Positions 8,048 through 16,687 of a DNA stretch of 64,000 nucleotides are shown here, in pieces. The stretch spans positions 62,001 to 126,000 of the forward strand of contig CAJXUA010000002.1 in assembly GCA_913060695.1 (NCBI GenBank), given 5' to 3'. This DNA comes from an uncultured Gammaproteobacteria bacterium (lineage in GTDB: Bacteria; Pseudomonadota; Gammaproteobacteria; Pseudomonadales; Pseudohongiellaceae). Position 1 is the stretch's first letter. Every line of letters begins with the position of its first letter. The position numbers and the translations under genes are program-made. Under the pieces are notes generated by a model. That model was not told the DNA's origin. It searched no databases and saw only the letters and a list, made by a program, of their open reading frames with translations.

Positions 8048-9604
8048 ATGAGCAACCCGATCATAGCCAACAACCATCCCGCGAAAGTCTCGCTGGAGAA
8101 GGGGCAGGAGTATTATTTTTGCCGCTGTGGCCGCTCGAAGAAGCAGCCCTTCTGTGATGGCTCCCATCGGGACACCTCGTTTACTCCCCTCGGCTTTACC
8201 GCCGAGGAAACTGGCGATGCGTATCTATGTCAATGCAAGCACACGGGCAACGCTCCTTTTTGCGATGGCACCCACAAACAATTCTCTGCGCAGCAGATCG
8301 GCACGGAAGGGCCTGGTGTCATTGCAGAGCACACTGGCGCGCCAGTAGCTCAAGCTACCGAGGAGGAGCCTACTGTCGCATTCATCCATCAGCTTGCCAG
8401 AGAGGGCTTATCTAAGATGGGCCATCACGGCCCCATGACTGCGATGGGAGTGCCGCGTCACACACTTCCACATTGGGACGACTTACAGATAATGACCGCG
8501 CAGATGGCCACCCAGCCCCTGCTCGAGGATCACGAAGTGGCGACAGGACTCATTATTGGACCTGAAGCCAAGAAACCCTTGCTACTGAACATTCCCTTGT
8601 TTGTCTCCGACATGAGCTTCGGCGCACTCTCGCAGGAGGCCAAGATATCGTTAGCGACTGGCGCGCAATTGGCGGGCACTGGCATCTGTTCGGGCGAGGG
8701 CGGAATGCTACCCGAAGAACAGGCCGCTAACTCCCGCTATTTTTACGAGCTAGCCAGCGCACAGTTCGGCTATAAAGAAGAACTATTGAGTCGCGTCCAA
8801 GCCTTTCACTTTAAGGGCGGACAAGGCGCCAAGACTGGCACCGGCGGACACCTTCCCGGTAGCAAGAATGTCGGCAAGATATCCCAGGTGCGCAATATTC
8901 CAGAAGGCGAACCCGCGATATCGCCCCCTACCTTCAAAGACCTGCATACGCCGCAAGACTTCAAACGTTTTGCCGACCGCGTGCGCGAGATTAGCGGCGG
9001 TATTCCTATTGGCTTCAAGCTTAGCGCCAACCATATCGAGAAAGACATCCAGTTTGCGCTCGACGCTAGCGCCGACTACATCATTCTAGATGGACGAGGT
9101 GGAGCCACCGGCGCCGCCCCTGCCATGTTCCGTGATCACATCAGCGTGCCCACCATACCTGCGCTCGCCAGAGCCAGACGCTATCTCGATGCACAGGGTG
9201 CTAGCGGCCGCGTTACACTCATAATCACCGGCGGATTGCGCGTGCCCATCGATTTCGTCAAGGCCTTAGCCTTGGGTGCCGATGGCGTCGCAATCTCCAA
9301 TAGTGCGATGCAGGCGATCGGCTGTGTAGCGGCGCGCATTTGCAATACCAATAACTGCCCTGCAGGGATTGCCACGCAGAAAGCCGACCTACGACAAAGA
9401 CTCAACGTCGAGAAGTCGGCGCGGCAATTACACAATTTCTTCAGCGCGTCTGTCGAGTTGATGCAGGTCATGGCGCGCGCATGTGGCCACGACAGCCTCC
9501 ATAAATTCAACAAAAACGATCTCGCCACTTGGCATCGCGAAATGGCGCTGCTCTCTGGCGTGCATTACTCGGGATTAGAGAATCCTTTCCATGTTCCCAG
9601 ATAA
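8048..9604 (+). CDS. Fusion of two CDGSH iron-sulfur domains with an FMN-binding glutamate-synthase-like domain
   Basis: The first ~80 residues hold two CDGSH-type [2Fe-2S] motifs, CRCGRSKKQPFCDGSH and CQCKHTGNAPFCDGTH, each with the 3Cys-1His ligand set. The remainder (about 110-518) resembles the FMN/Fe-S domain of glutamate synthase large subunits and archaeal-type GltB2: PLLLNIPLFVSDMSFGALS, a GGMLPEE segment, GGQGAKTGTGGHLPG, the flavin-barrel strands IILDGRGGATGAAP and LIITGGLR, and a Cys cluster in CVAARICNTNNCPAGIATQ that would hold a further Fe-S cluster. No glutamine amidotransferase domain is present, so it is not a complete glutamate synthase. A redox role is likely; the substrate is unknown. 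AAAGGGAG precedes the ATG. Confidence 0.85.
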   Translation: MSNPIIANNHPAKVSLEKGQEYYFCRCGRSKKQPFCDGSHRDTSFTPLGFTAEETGDAYLCQCKHTGNAPFCDGTHKQFSAQQIGTEGPGVIAEHTGAPVAQATEEEPTVAFIHQLAREGLSKMGHHGPMTAMGVPRHTLPHWDDLQIMTAQMATQPLLEDHEVATGLIIGPEAKKPLLLNIPLFVSDMSFGALSQEAKISLATGAQLAGTGICSGEGGMLPEEQAANSRYFYELASAQFGYKEELLSRVQAFHFKGGQGAKTGTGGHLPGSKNVGKISQVRNIPEGEPAISPPTFKDLHTPQDFKRFADRVREISGGIPIGFKLSANHIEKDIQFALDASADYIILDGRGGATGAAPAMFRDHISVPTIPALARARRYLDAQGASGRVTLIITGGLRVPIDFVKALALGADGVAISNSAMQAIGCVAARICNTNNCPAGIATQKADLRQRLNVEKSARQLHNFFSASVELMQVMARACGHDSLHKFNKNDLATWHREMALLSGVHYSGLENPFHVPR

Positions 9605-9628
9605 TCGTTCAACGATACTCGGAGCAGC

Positions 9629-10711
9629 ATGACAATCGCACTAGCTCTCGCCACGGCCTTCATTGTCCTCGTCACCTTGCTGCCTATGTCGCGCCACCCA
9701 CATTGGCTAGTGCGGGGGCTAGACTTTCCGCGCCTACAGTTCGCCTTCATCGCCGTCGTACTGCTGCTACTACAGTGGAGCCTACTGGACCTGAGCGAGA
9801 GTAGTAGCTGGCTATACATCGTAGCAACCATGGCTAGTCTCGCATGGCAATTGTGGTGGATTCTGCCCTATACGAGACTCTGGCGCACAGAGGTAGCAGC
9901 GGCAGCGACTCAAGACCACCCCAATGAGATCAGCATCATGACTGCGAATGTGTTAACCACGAATCGCAATGCCGATGCCTTACTTAAACTGGTGCGGACC
10001 CATAGCCCAGATATCCTAGTGACTCTGGAGTCCGACCAATGGTGGCAGGAGCATCTCGATGCATTAAGTCAAAGGATGCCTTACAGCATTAAGTGCCCTC
10101 TCGACAATCTCTATGGCATGCACGTTTACTCTCAACTAGCACTGACCGACAGCGAGATCTCTTATCTAGTGGAAGACGATGTTCCCTCTATGCACGCCTG
10201 CGTAGAGCTACGATCAGGCAGCAAGGTGCGCATGCATTTCCTACACCCCGCACCGCCAAGCCCTACTGAGAACGAGGAGTCTGCACAGCGCGATGCGGAG
10301 CTGATAGTAGTGGCCCGCAGCGTTGAGAAAAGCGATCAGCCGGTGATCGTGACAGGCGATCTGAACGATGTGGCTTGGTCTGCCACAACACGCTTATTCC
10401 GAAAGATTAGTGGGCTTCTAGACCCACGGGTGGGTCGTGGCATGTTCAACACATATCATGCCCAGCTGCCATTCTTGCGCTGGCCTCTGGATCATTTATT
10501 CCACAGTCAACATTTCTGCCTGCGCAAGATTGAACGACTACCACCGATCGGCTCAGATCATTATGCGTTATTTGCGGTTTTGAACTTTAATCCGGAAAGG
10601 GGCACGCTGGGAGAAGGCCTCGATGCCGAGAAAGAAGATCGGAAATGGGCTGAAACGATCACCCAGGCCCAAGATGTACACAGAAACGAGGTCCCAAAAC
10701 CGGGAGAATAA
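9629..10711 (+). CDS. Membrane-anchored endonuclease/exonuclease/phosphatase (EEP) family protein
   Basis: About the first 90 residues contain three hydrophobic segments (near 3-18, 35-53 and 61-80), then an EEP-fold domain. Family motifs are visible in order: IMTANV with the Asn, LVTLESD with the metal-binding Glu, FLHPAPP, VTGDLNDVAWS with the Asp/Asn pair, and the final GSDHYALFA with the catalytic His. This layout is shared with YafD-type proteins. Whether the substrate is a phospholipid, nucleic acid or small phosphoester cannot be told. The charged tail after about residue 330 is not conserved in the fold. It follows the CDGSH fusion gene by 24 bases and may share its transcript. Confidence 0.8.
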   Translation: MTIALALATAFIVLVTLLPMSRHPHWLVRGLDFPRLQFAFIAVVLLLLQWSLLDLSESSSWLYIVATMASLAWQLWWILPYTRLWRTEVAAAATQDHPNEISIMTANVLTTNRNADALLKLVRTHSPDILVTLESDQWWQEHLDALSQRMPYSIKCPLDNLYGMHVYSQLALTDSEISYLVEDDVPSMHACVELRSGSKVRMHFLHPAPPSPTENEESAQRDAELIVVARSVEKSDQPVIVTGDLNDVAWSATTRLFRKISGLLDPRVGRGMFNTYHAQLPFLRWPLDHLFHSQHFCLRKIERLPPIGSDHYALFAVLNFNPERGTLGEGLDAEKEDRKWAETITQAQDVHRNEVPKPGE

Positions 10712-10719
10712 GGGCCTGA

Positions 10720-11394
10720 CTAGATGCCTAGCTCCGCACGCAATTTTTTCATGCGCGCCTGATTTTCCTGAGCAGAAAGTGGCTTAGGAATATGCTGGCT
10801 CAGCGCAGGCGGCGGTGGACTTACAAGCTCCTCGCCACGCATCACTCGCTGACAAAGCGCGTGATAATAGTATTGGAAAAGCGGATACACCTTATCCTCT
10901 GGCTCCGAGGCCAAGAAGAACCAGCCAGTAGATTTACCGGCGAAATAGACCGCCTCGTGGCTCCACTTCGCAGCACTCTTAGGCGAGGGCGCACGGCAGG
11001 CCTCGACATAGGCTTCCCGCGGGGAAGGCAGGCCGAACACACTCGCGCCATCTTCGCAGGCACGCACCACCACCGAAACGGTCGGTAAAAAATCATGGGT
11101 TTTCACCACATGACGTGCGGCCGCGACTATCTGCGCCGGGGCATAATTAGCGAGACAACTCAGCCAATACTTCTTAGCCAGCACAAGACGCTCTTCGTTG
11201 CTGTAGGCCTTGTAATATTGGTTGTGATAGGCAATCTCGAACTCCGCAAACAATTGATTGATCGCGTCGACTCGGTCCGGGCCGCTGTCGCCCTTAGGCT
11301 CGTGCTTAGTCTGCCCAGCTTCTGTCTGTGAATCTCTGGAAGGACGCGCCAAGGTCTTGCTTGCCCTTTCCAGTAAAGGATTTATCTTCTGCAT
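10720..11394 (-). CDS. Phage lambda P-like replication protein (putative helicase loader)
   Basis: The 224-residue protein has a central helical region (about 40-115) with the pattern of the phage replication protein P family: an LFAEFEIAYHNQY segment, an AKKYW segment, then HDFLPTVSVVVRAC. P-type proteins bring the replicative helicase to DNA, as DnaC does in E. coli. No Walker A motif is seen, so it is not a DnaC ATPase. The start at ATG 11394 overlaps the end of the upstream DnaT-like gene by 89 bases; a GTG nine bases further upstream is also possible. The pairing with a DnaT-domain protein supports a primosome role. The family call is from pattern resemblance. Confidence 0.55.
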   Translation of the reverse strand: MQKINPLLERASKTLARPSRDSQTEAGQTKHEPKGDSGPDRVDAINQLFAEFEIAYHNQYYKAYSNEERLVLAKKYWLSCLANYAPAQIVAAARHVVKTHDFLPTVSVVVRACEDGASVFGLPSPREAYVEACRAPSPKSAAKWSHEAVYFAGKSTGWFFLASEPEDKVYPLFQYYYHALCQRVMRGEELVSPPPPALSQHIPKPLSAQENQARMKKLRAELGI

Positions 11395-12457
11395 GAATAA
11401 CACTCATGTTTCGCGACTCTTCTAGTCGCCTTGCCCATTGGTATTTGATGAACTGTAGGTAGCGCGTGTTCCACGAGGCGTGCACCTGATTAGTATCGCG
11501 CCAATAGAGCACAAACTCACTGACCTTCTGCCGCGCAAACTCTTCGTCGATCTCGGCCATGTTCAGTATATCGAAGCATTCTGGCGCTGGCTGCCAGTCC
11601 TCGGCTATACGGCGAGGCTGCGTGTCGTGTTGAATCGAGGCTGAATACTTGCCCCACTGGCGACGAATATGCTCGATGAATCGAGTGTTCCACGCCCCAT
11701 TACTCGCTCCGCGCTCACGCCAATATAGAACAAACTCAGGAATCGCGTCCTCGATGAATGTGCTGCTAATGCCGGCGTTCTCTAGGATGCTCAATGCGTC
11801 ATCACTAGGCCACCACTGCGCCGACATCTCCGTGTCTAGCTCGCTCAAACCTCGTCGCGTCTGTTCTGAGCGCCACTCCCTTAAGACGTGTTTGTAGAAC
11901 GCATTGCCCCATGAGAAGCGCGCCTGTTTGCGGTCTCGCCAGTACATCACGAAGCCAGACACCAACTGCTGCACGAACTCTTCGGGAATATTCTGCTGCT
12001 TGCACTGTTTAATCCAGTCTTGGCTCGGCTGCCAGTTGGCGGGAATAAAACTAGCACCTTGCGCGGGGGCGGCCATCTCTGCTGCCGCCTGCGGATTGAC
12101 CCGCGGCCCTGTACTATGCCTATCAGAAGCACGGGAATCTGGCTCCTGCTCGCGCGGTTGATTTACAGCGAAATAATTGGTCTGTGCGTCGCTCGTGCTG
12201 GGGTCTAGCAGAATCAAGCCGAGATCTAATAGACTCTTCTGCACTCGCTTGATATCGATGAAGGCCCAGAAAGGCAATGCATCGCATAGGTCTTGTTGAG
12301 AGAGCTCTACCCAGCGCAGCCGGTCCTTCTCACGAATTGGACGATGCGCCATCAACTCGGTCAATACGTGCAGTAGCACCGCTTCCTCCAGCCCGATTGT
12401 AGCGGCTAGCGTTGGCGAAATTATGAGTGGACGTTCCGGTACGAGCGAGGACTGCAT
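11306..12457 (-). CDS. DnaT-like protein with three tandem DnaT ssDNA-binding domains
   Basis: The N-terminal part (about 5-85) looks like a winged-helix segment (SPTLAATIGLEEAVLL, ELSQQDLCDALPFW). After a linker of about 50 residues come three homologous repeats of about 55-60 residues (near 140-196, 214-268 and 287-345). Each has W-x-P early, EFVLYWRD or a close variant in the middle, W-x-x-x-F/Y and a final R-x-W. This is the signature of the DnaT C-terminal domain, which binds single-stranded DNA and DnaC in E. coli primosome assembly. E. coli DnaT has one such domain. The ATG at 12457, with AGG seven bases upstream, is preferred over an upstream GTG. Confidence 0.75.
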   Translation of the reverse strand: MQSSLVPERPLIISPTLAATIGLEEAVLLHVLTELMAHRPIREKDRLRWVELSQQDLCDALPFWAFIDIKRVQKSLLDLGLILLDPSTSDAQTNYFAVNQPREQEPDSRASDRHSTGPRVNPQAAAEMAAPAQGASFIPANWQPSQDWIKQCKQQNIPEEFVQQLVSGFVMYWRDRKQARFSWGNAFYKHVLREWRSEQTRRGLSELDTEMSAQWWPSDDALSILENAGISSTFIEDAIPEFVLYWRERGASNGAWNTRFIEHIRRQWGKYSASIQHDTQPRRIAEDWQPAPECFDILNMAEIDEEFARQKVSEFVLYWRDTNQVHASWNTRYLQFIKYQWARRLEESRNMSVIHAEDKSFTGKGKQDLGASFQRFTDRSWAD

Positions 12458-12553
12458 GCTAAACCTAGGTGGCACGAGGGGCCAACGTGATTATCTTAAA
12501 TTCTGCGGCAATCCTAACACAGCCCCTCGGTGCAAACCCATGCGCATCTTTGT

Positions 12554-15535
12554 TCAATTGCTCAGTGCAGACAGGCTCAAAGTCATTGGGACACGCCCCT
12601 CACTTAGCGCAACCTCCTGTGCAGCGCCGTCTCGCTGAAGTCTCTGCGCTAACTGCGGCTCTATTCCCGCAAGGGTTTCTTCGATCGAATTGCTGCGCTC
12701 CTGCCCAAGCTTTGCAAGGTCCCCCGCACTTACAGGCTCTAGCTCGATTAGGGTGCGGCGCAGCGCTTCGCTGTAGGCCAATGTGTCCAATTGCCCCTGT
12801 GGTGAGCTGCTGTCTTGACTGTATTGCTGCTGCATCTCCACTAACATCGCCTGTGCCGCGACCAATTGTGCAGCATCTTGTGCATTAGCTAAATAGAGCC
12901 CCTCCAGTACCTGCATGCGCAGCGCGGAGGGAGACTGGAGCGCGTCCGGCTGGGCTGAGGCGACCTCCACGGCGGTGCTCAGGCGAGTATCGAATCTCTG
13001 CTCCTGCAACGCGGCACTGTCGGCAGCGCTGGCATAGACTCCGGTAAGCCCTAATTGCAACTGCGGCCTCTCGAGAAGTGCCGAGCCTAGCTTGGCTAAC
13101 TTCTCACGCTCGGGCGGCAAGAGATCGGCGCGCCCTGGCGCGAACTCGATCAAACCGATATCGGCATCTTCCTCGCCCCCTACAAGATTGGCTAGGAAGC
13201 GAAAGGGAGAACTCACAATATTACTGATGATGTTGCCCAAGGCGCGGCTAACGACACTGCCGAAACTAAACTGTGGGTTATCTAGTTCTCCGGTGACCGG
13301 AACGTCGAGGTCGATGACACCATTGCGGTCCTTGAGTAACGCTATCGCCAGTCCCAGTGGAAGATCGAGCGCATCGGGGTGAGGCACGCGCTCGCCTAGC
13401 ACAAGGTCACGCATGACCATCGAGTTGGCACCATTGAGCTGCCCCTCATTGATTCGATAGGAGAGATCCACATCCAAGTCGCCCTCAGCGATCCTGCGCC
13501 CGGCGAACTTGATGACATAGGGCGATAATGATGGAATATCGAGGTTGCGGAAGAACATGTCGATCTCCGTAAGCGAGGCATAATCCAACGGACGCAGGCG
13601 CCCATCGATACTGACTTGGCCGTATTCATCGACCTGTCCCTCAAGATCAACCCTCGCAGGCTCTAGAGACCGTGTGGAGAGCGCAGAGATACTGCCTCCC
13701 AACGCGTCCATATGCACCGCGAAAGGCAGCGGCAGGCTGCTATCACTGAAATCGGCGCTGGCATTCTCTATCACGATACTCTCCAGCATCGCGGCGATCA
13801 TCTCTTCGCTCTGCGCAGGAGCGGCAGCCTCCACAGGGGCCTCTTGCGGCTCACTCTCGATAATTACTCGGCCGATGTTGGTCGAGCCATCCGCCTCGAT
13901 CTCCACGCGAGCATAGGGCTCCCGCAGGCGCACTACGCCTACCTCAATATTATTGCGCTCCCCAACTGCAACAGTGGCGGAGTTGACCTCTAGGGCGCTA
14001 ATGCCGAACAGCGCCTCGTTCTGAATGCGATCGATGATCGCTAGATCGTCTAGGCTCATAGCCCCACTAAAATCGCTCTGCTGCGCAGTTGCTTGTACGG
14101 TACCAGAGAGTGCGAAGCGGCCGCTCTCTAGGCCAATATTCGCGACGCTCGCGAGATAGGGTTGCAGCACCGGCAAACTGAACTCATCCAACGCAAACTC
14201 ACCGTCGAACAGTAGGGATGGAAGCAGTGTTAGCGCACCTCCTGCGCGCAACGCGCCTCCCGATTGCAAACTGATATCCGTATCGATGTTAATGGGCGAG
14301 TTGGCGCGATTACTGATATTCGTAGCACGCGCGGCGAGATCGATCACAACTTCGACGCCTTGCGCCGGCACCTCATCCCGCGCCCTAATCTGCCAACGCT
14401 CCAGTACCAATTCACTGACCTCTATATCCCAAGGCTCACTTGGCGCTGCGCTCTGCTCGGGATCGCCGAGCACGTCATCACCGGGATCACCCTCTGGAAT
14501 GAGTGAGAGAAAGTTAATGCTGCCGTCGGCAAACCGTGTTGGCAGAATGTCGAAGTCGTCTAGTTGAACTCTTGCCAACTGCACGCGCCGCTCTAAGAGA
14601 TTAAATTCCCCACCACTGATTACAACACTAGGCAACAAGGCTAAGCGCGTGCGGTCCTCGAGCGTGACAATATCGAGATTGCGCAGGCTAGCCTGAAGAT
14701 CGTGTACTTGAACATTAAAGCCCCCCTCTGGGGCCAAGCCTAATTCATAATTGAGCGTGGCATCGAACCAAGCTCTCTCTATGCCCACTGGTATCTGCGA
14801 TTGAAAATAACGGTAAGCCATATGGGTAATGGGACCAAAAAGTTGCAACTCTCCTGCCGAGCTAAATGGCGTCAAAGACAAGTCGCCACGCCAGCGCAAT
14901 TGCGAACCTTCACCCAATGCCAATGTAAAACTTTGGGCCGCCAAAGCTTCAGGTCTCGTGCTTAGATCTCGCAAGGAAAAATCGATCGACTCCACGAGTG
15001 TAATAAATGGGACTTCTGGCACCTCATCATTAACCCCAACACTAGCACCATTAACATTCAGCTGAGCGATCTCAAACATAAGCGCCTGCCCACCTTCATC
15101 TGCGCTCGTATCGGTTGACGCAGGAGGCGCGCTGGCAGCGAAACTCTCCGCGATGCTGGCGAGGTTAAGGCTGCCATCGGCATAGCGATGCACACCTATA
15201 TACAGCCCCTCTAGCGTGAGCTCGCGCAATGAAACGACACCGCGCAAGAATTGCATTGCCTGTAGATTGACTGTTGCGGAATCGAGCGCGAGTACCCGCT
15301 CGCCACTCTGATCAAGAAAGTCGAGATCGGCCACCGATACTGAAAACGTGAATGGATTGAGGGCGACGCGCGCGACACTGGCATCGAGCCCGAGGCGTTC
15401 CTGGGCGAAGGGCGCAAGTTGCGCCTTCGCGAACATTGGCACGAGTACAAAACCTAGGAGCGCATAGACGGCCACAAGTCCCCCAAGCCACCAGAGAATG
15501 CGCTTGGAACGTTTGCGGACTGGTTCAGCGACCAT
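12554..15535 (-). CDS. Large DUF748 / AsmA-like envelope protein
   Basis: The 993-residue protein starts with a positively charged stretch and a single membrane segment (about 13-33, ILWWLGGLVAVYALLGFVL). A long beta-rich periplasmic region follows, with typical DUF748 and AsmA-like features such as VARVALNPFTFSVSVADLDF near the start, repeated 'L.I..I.L.....' strands and a DVPVTGELDNPQFSFG segment. The C-terminal part (LIEFAPGRADLLPPEREKLA) recalls the OmpA-like motif common in this family. Such proteins are thought to act in envelope lipid homeostasis; this one is uncharacterised. The ATG at 15535 with AGGAGA upstream is chosen over a start inside gap. It lies 19 bases after gap. Confidence 0.85.
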   Translation of the reverse strand: MVAEPVRKRSKRILWWLGGLVAVYALLGFVLVPMFAKAQLAPFAQERLGLDASVARVALNPFTFSVSVADLDFLDQSGERVLALDSATVNLQAMQFLRGVVSLRELTLEGLYIGVHRYADGSLNLASIAESFAASAPPASTDTSADEGGQALMFEIAQLNVNGASVGVNDEVPEVPFITLVESIDFSLRDLSTRPEALAAQSFTLALGEGSQLRWRGDLSLTPFSSAGELQLFGPITHMAYRYFQSQIPVGIERAWFDATLNYELGLAPEGGFNVQVHDLQASLRNLDIVTLEDRTRLALLPSVVISGGEFNLLERRVQLARVQLDDFDILPTRFADGSINFLSLIPEGDPGDDVLGDPEQSAAPSEPWDIEVSELVLERWQIRARDEVPAQGVEVVIDLAARATNISNRANSPINIDTDISLQSGGALRAGGALTLLPSLLFDGEFALDEFSLPVLQPYLASVANIGLESGRFALSGTVQATAQQSDFSGAMSLDDLAIIDRIQNEALFGISALEVNSATVAVGERNNIEVGVVRLREPYARVEIEADGSTNIGRVIIESEPQEAPVEAAAPAQSEEMIAAMLESIVIENASADFSDSSLPLPFAVHMDALGGSISALSTRSLEPARVDLEGQVDEYGQVSIDGRLRPLDYASLTEIDMFFRNLDIPSLSPYVIKFAGRRIAEGDLDVDLSYRINEGQLNGANSMVMRDLVLGERVPHPDALDLPLGLAIALLKDRNGVIDLDVPVTGELDNPQFSFGSVVSRALGNIISNIVSSPFRFLANLVGGEEDADIGLIEFAPGRADLLPPEREKLAKLGSALLERPQLQLGLTGVYASAADSAALQEQRFDTRLSTAVEVASAQPDALQSPSALRMQVLEGLYLANAQDAAQLVAAQAMLVEMQQQYSQDSSSPQGQLDTLAYSEALRRTLIELEPVSAGDLAKLGQERSNSIEETLAGIEPQLAQRLQRDGAAQEVALSEGRVPMTLSLSALSN

Positions 15536-15554
15536 GGGCGTGTCTCTCCTGTTT

Positions 15555-16577
15555 TTAGCGCGGCAGCATGCCATCCATGCGTGCCAGGCGTTCAATTAAA
15601 TTCTCTACGCGAGTGCTATAGCCCCACTCGTTGTCATACCACGCGATGACTTTAACCATACGTTTTTGCATGACCTGGGTCAGCTCTGCATCGAAAATGC
15701 TCGAGTGCGAGTTGCCAATGATATCACTTGAGACAATTGGATCTGTGCAGTAGGACAAAATACCCCGCAGAGGGCCGTCTGCCGCAGCCTTCATCGCCGC
15801 ATTGACCTGCGCAACCGTCACATCCATGTCTACCTCCACCGTGAGGTCTACGAGGCTCCCATCTGGCACTGGCACTCGCATCGCCACGCCATCCAAGAGC
15901 CCTTTTAGCTCGGGCAGAATGACTCCGATGGTGCGCGCCGCACCCGTGGAGGTCGGCACAATATTGGTAGCGGCATTGCGCGAGCGGCGCTTGTCGGCAT
16001 GGGGAGCATCGATTAAGCGTTGGTCAGAGGTATACGCATGCACGGTGGTCAATAGACCATAGCGAATGCCGAAGGCATCGTGGAGAACTTTCGCTAGTGG
16101 CGCTGCGCAGTTCGTGGTGCAGCTGGCATTGCTGATGATACGAGTTTCCTTGGTCACCACTTGATCGTTGACCCCCATCACCAGTGTTGCATCCAAGGGC
16201 TCTTTAGTGGGCACTGTGACAATTACTCGCTTTGCGCCTGCCTCCAGATGCTTATTCAAGTCCGCAATTTTGCGAAACGCGCCACTCGCCTCGACCACAT
16301 AGTCCACGCCTAGCTTTTTCCAGGGTAGTTTCGCTGGGTCGCGCTCACAGAGCACATCAAAAGGATCACCATCGATCTCCATGCGGTTACCAGACACCGA
16401 TACCTCACCTGGATAGACACCATGATTGCTGTCGAAACGGAAAGCATAGGCCAATTGATCAGCACTGGACAGATCATTTACGGCGACTACATTGTAGTGA
16501 CCACGCAGTTTCGCAATACGCATTACCGTGCGCCCTATTCGCCCAAAGCCATTGATCGCAATTCTTGGAATAGCCAT
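15555..16577 (-). CDS. gap: Glyceraldehyde-3-phosphate dehydrogenase, type I
   Basis: This enzyme oxidises glyceraldehyde 3-phosphate to 1,3-bisphosphoglycerate with NAD(P) in glycolysis. The protein has 340 residues, the Rossmann start INGFGRIGR, the catalytic SNASCTTNC with Cys153, the TVHAYTSDQ segment with the catalytic His, and the C-terminal WYDNEWGYS. The sequence after the first strand (NDLSSADQLAYAFRFDSNHG) fits Gap rather than erythrose-4-phosphate dehydrogenase. It is followed closely by the DUF748 gene. Confidence 0.97.
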   Translation of the reverse strand: MAIPRIAINGFGRIGRTVMRIAKLRGHYNVVAVNDLSSADQLAYAFRFDSNHGVYPGEVSVSGNRMEIDGDPFDVLCERDPAKLPWKKLGVDYVVEASGAFRKIADLNKHLEAGAKRVIVTVPTKEPLDATLVMGVNDQVVTKETRIISNASCTTNCAAPLAKVLHDAFGIRYGLLTTVHAYTSDQRLIDAPHADKRRSRNAATNIVPTSTGAARTIGVILPELKGLLDGVAMRVPVPDGSLVDLTVEVDMDVTVAQVNAAMKAAADGPLRGILSYCTDPIVSSDIIGNSHSSIFDAELTQVMQKRMVKVIAWYDNEWGYSTRVENLIERLARMDGMLPR

Positions 16578-16632
16578 TAATCCTCCTAGAAAACATTGAT
16601 GGATTGAACTCAGTCTACACTGCCCAGAAATA

Positions 16633-16669
16633 AAAAAGGCCCGATTGCGTCAAGCAATCGGGCCTTTTA
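16633..16669 (-). terminator. Rho-independent terminator of PQQ dehydrogenase 1
   Basis: A perfect GC-rich stem (AAGGCCCGATTGC pairing with GCAATCGGGCCTT, loop of five bases) is followed on the minus strand by a run of T. It lies just after the stop of the gene ending at 16688. Confidence 0.9.
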
Positions 16670-16687
16670 ATCTAGCAAGCTAGCAGC

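Noticed and set aside
10720-11394. DnaC-type ATPase loader
   Set aside because: No Walker A or B motif is present, so a P-like protein is the better guess.
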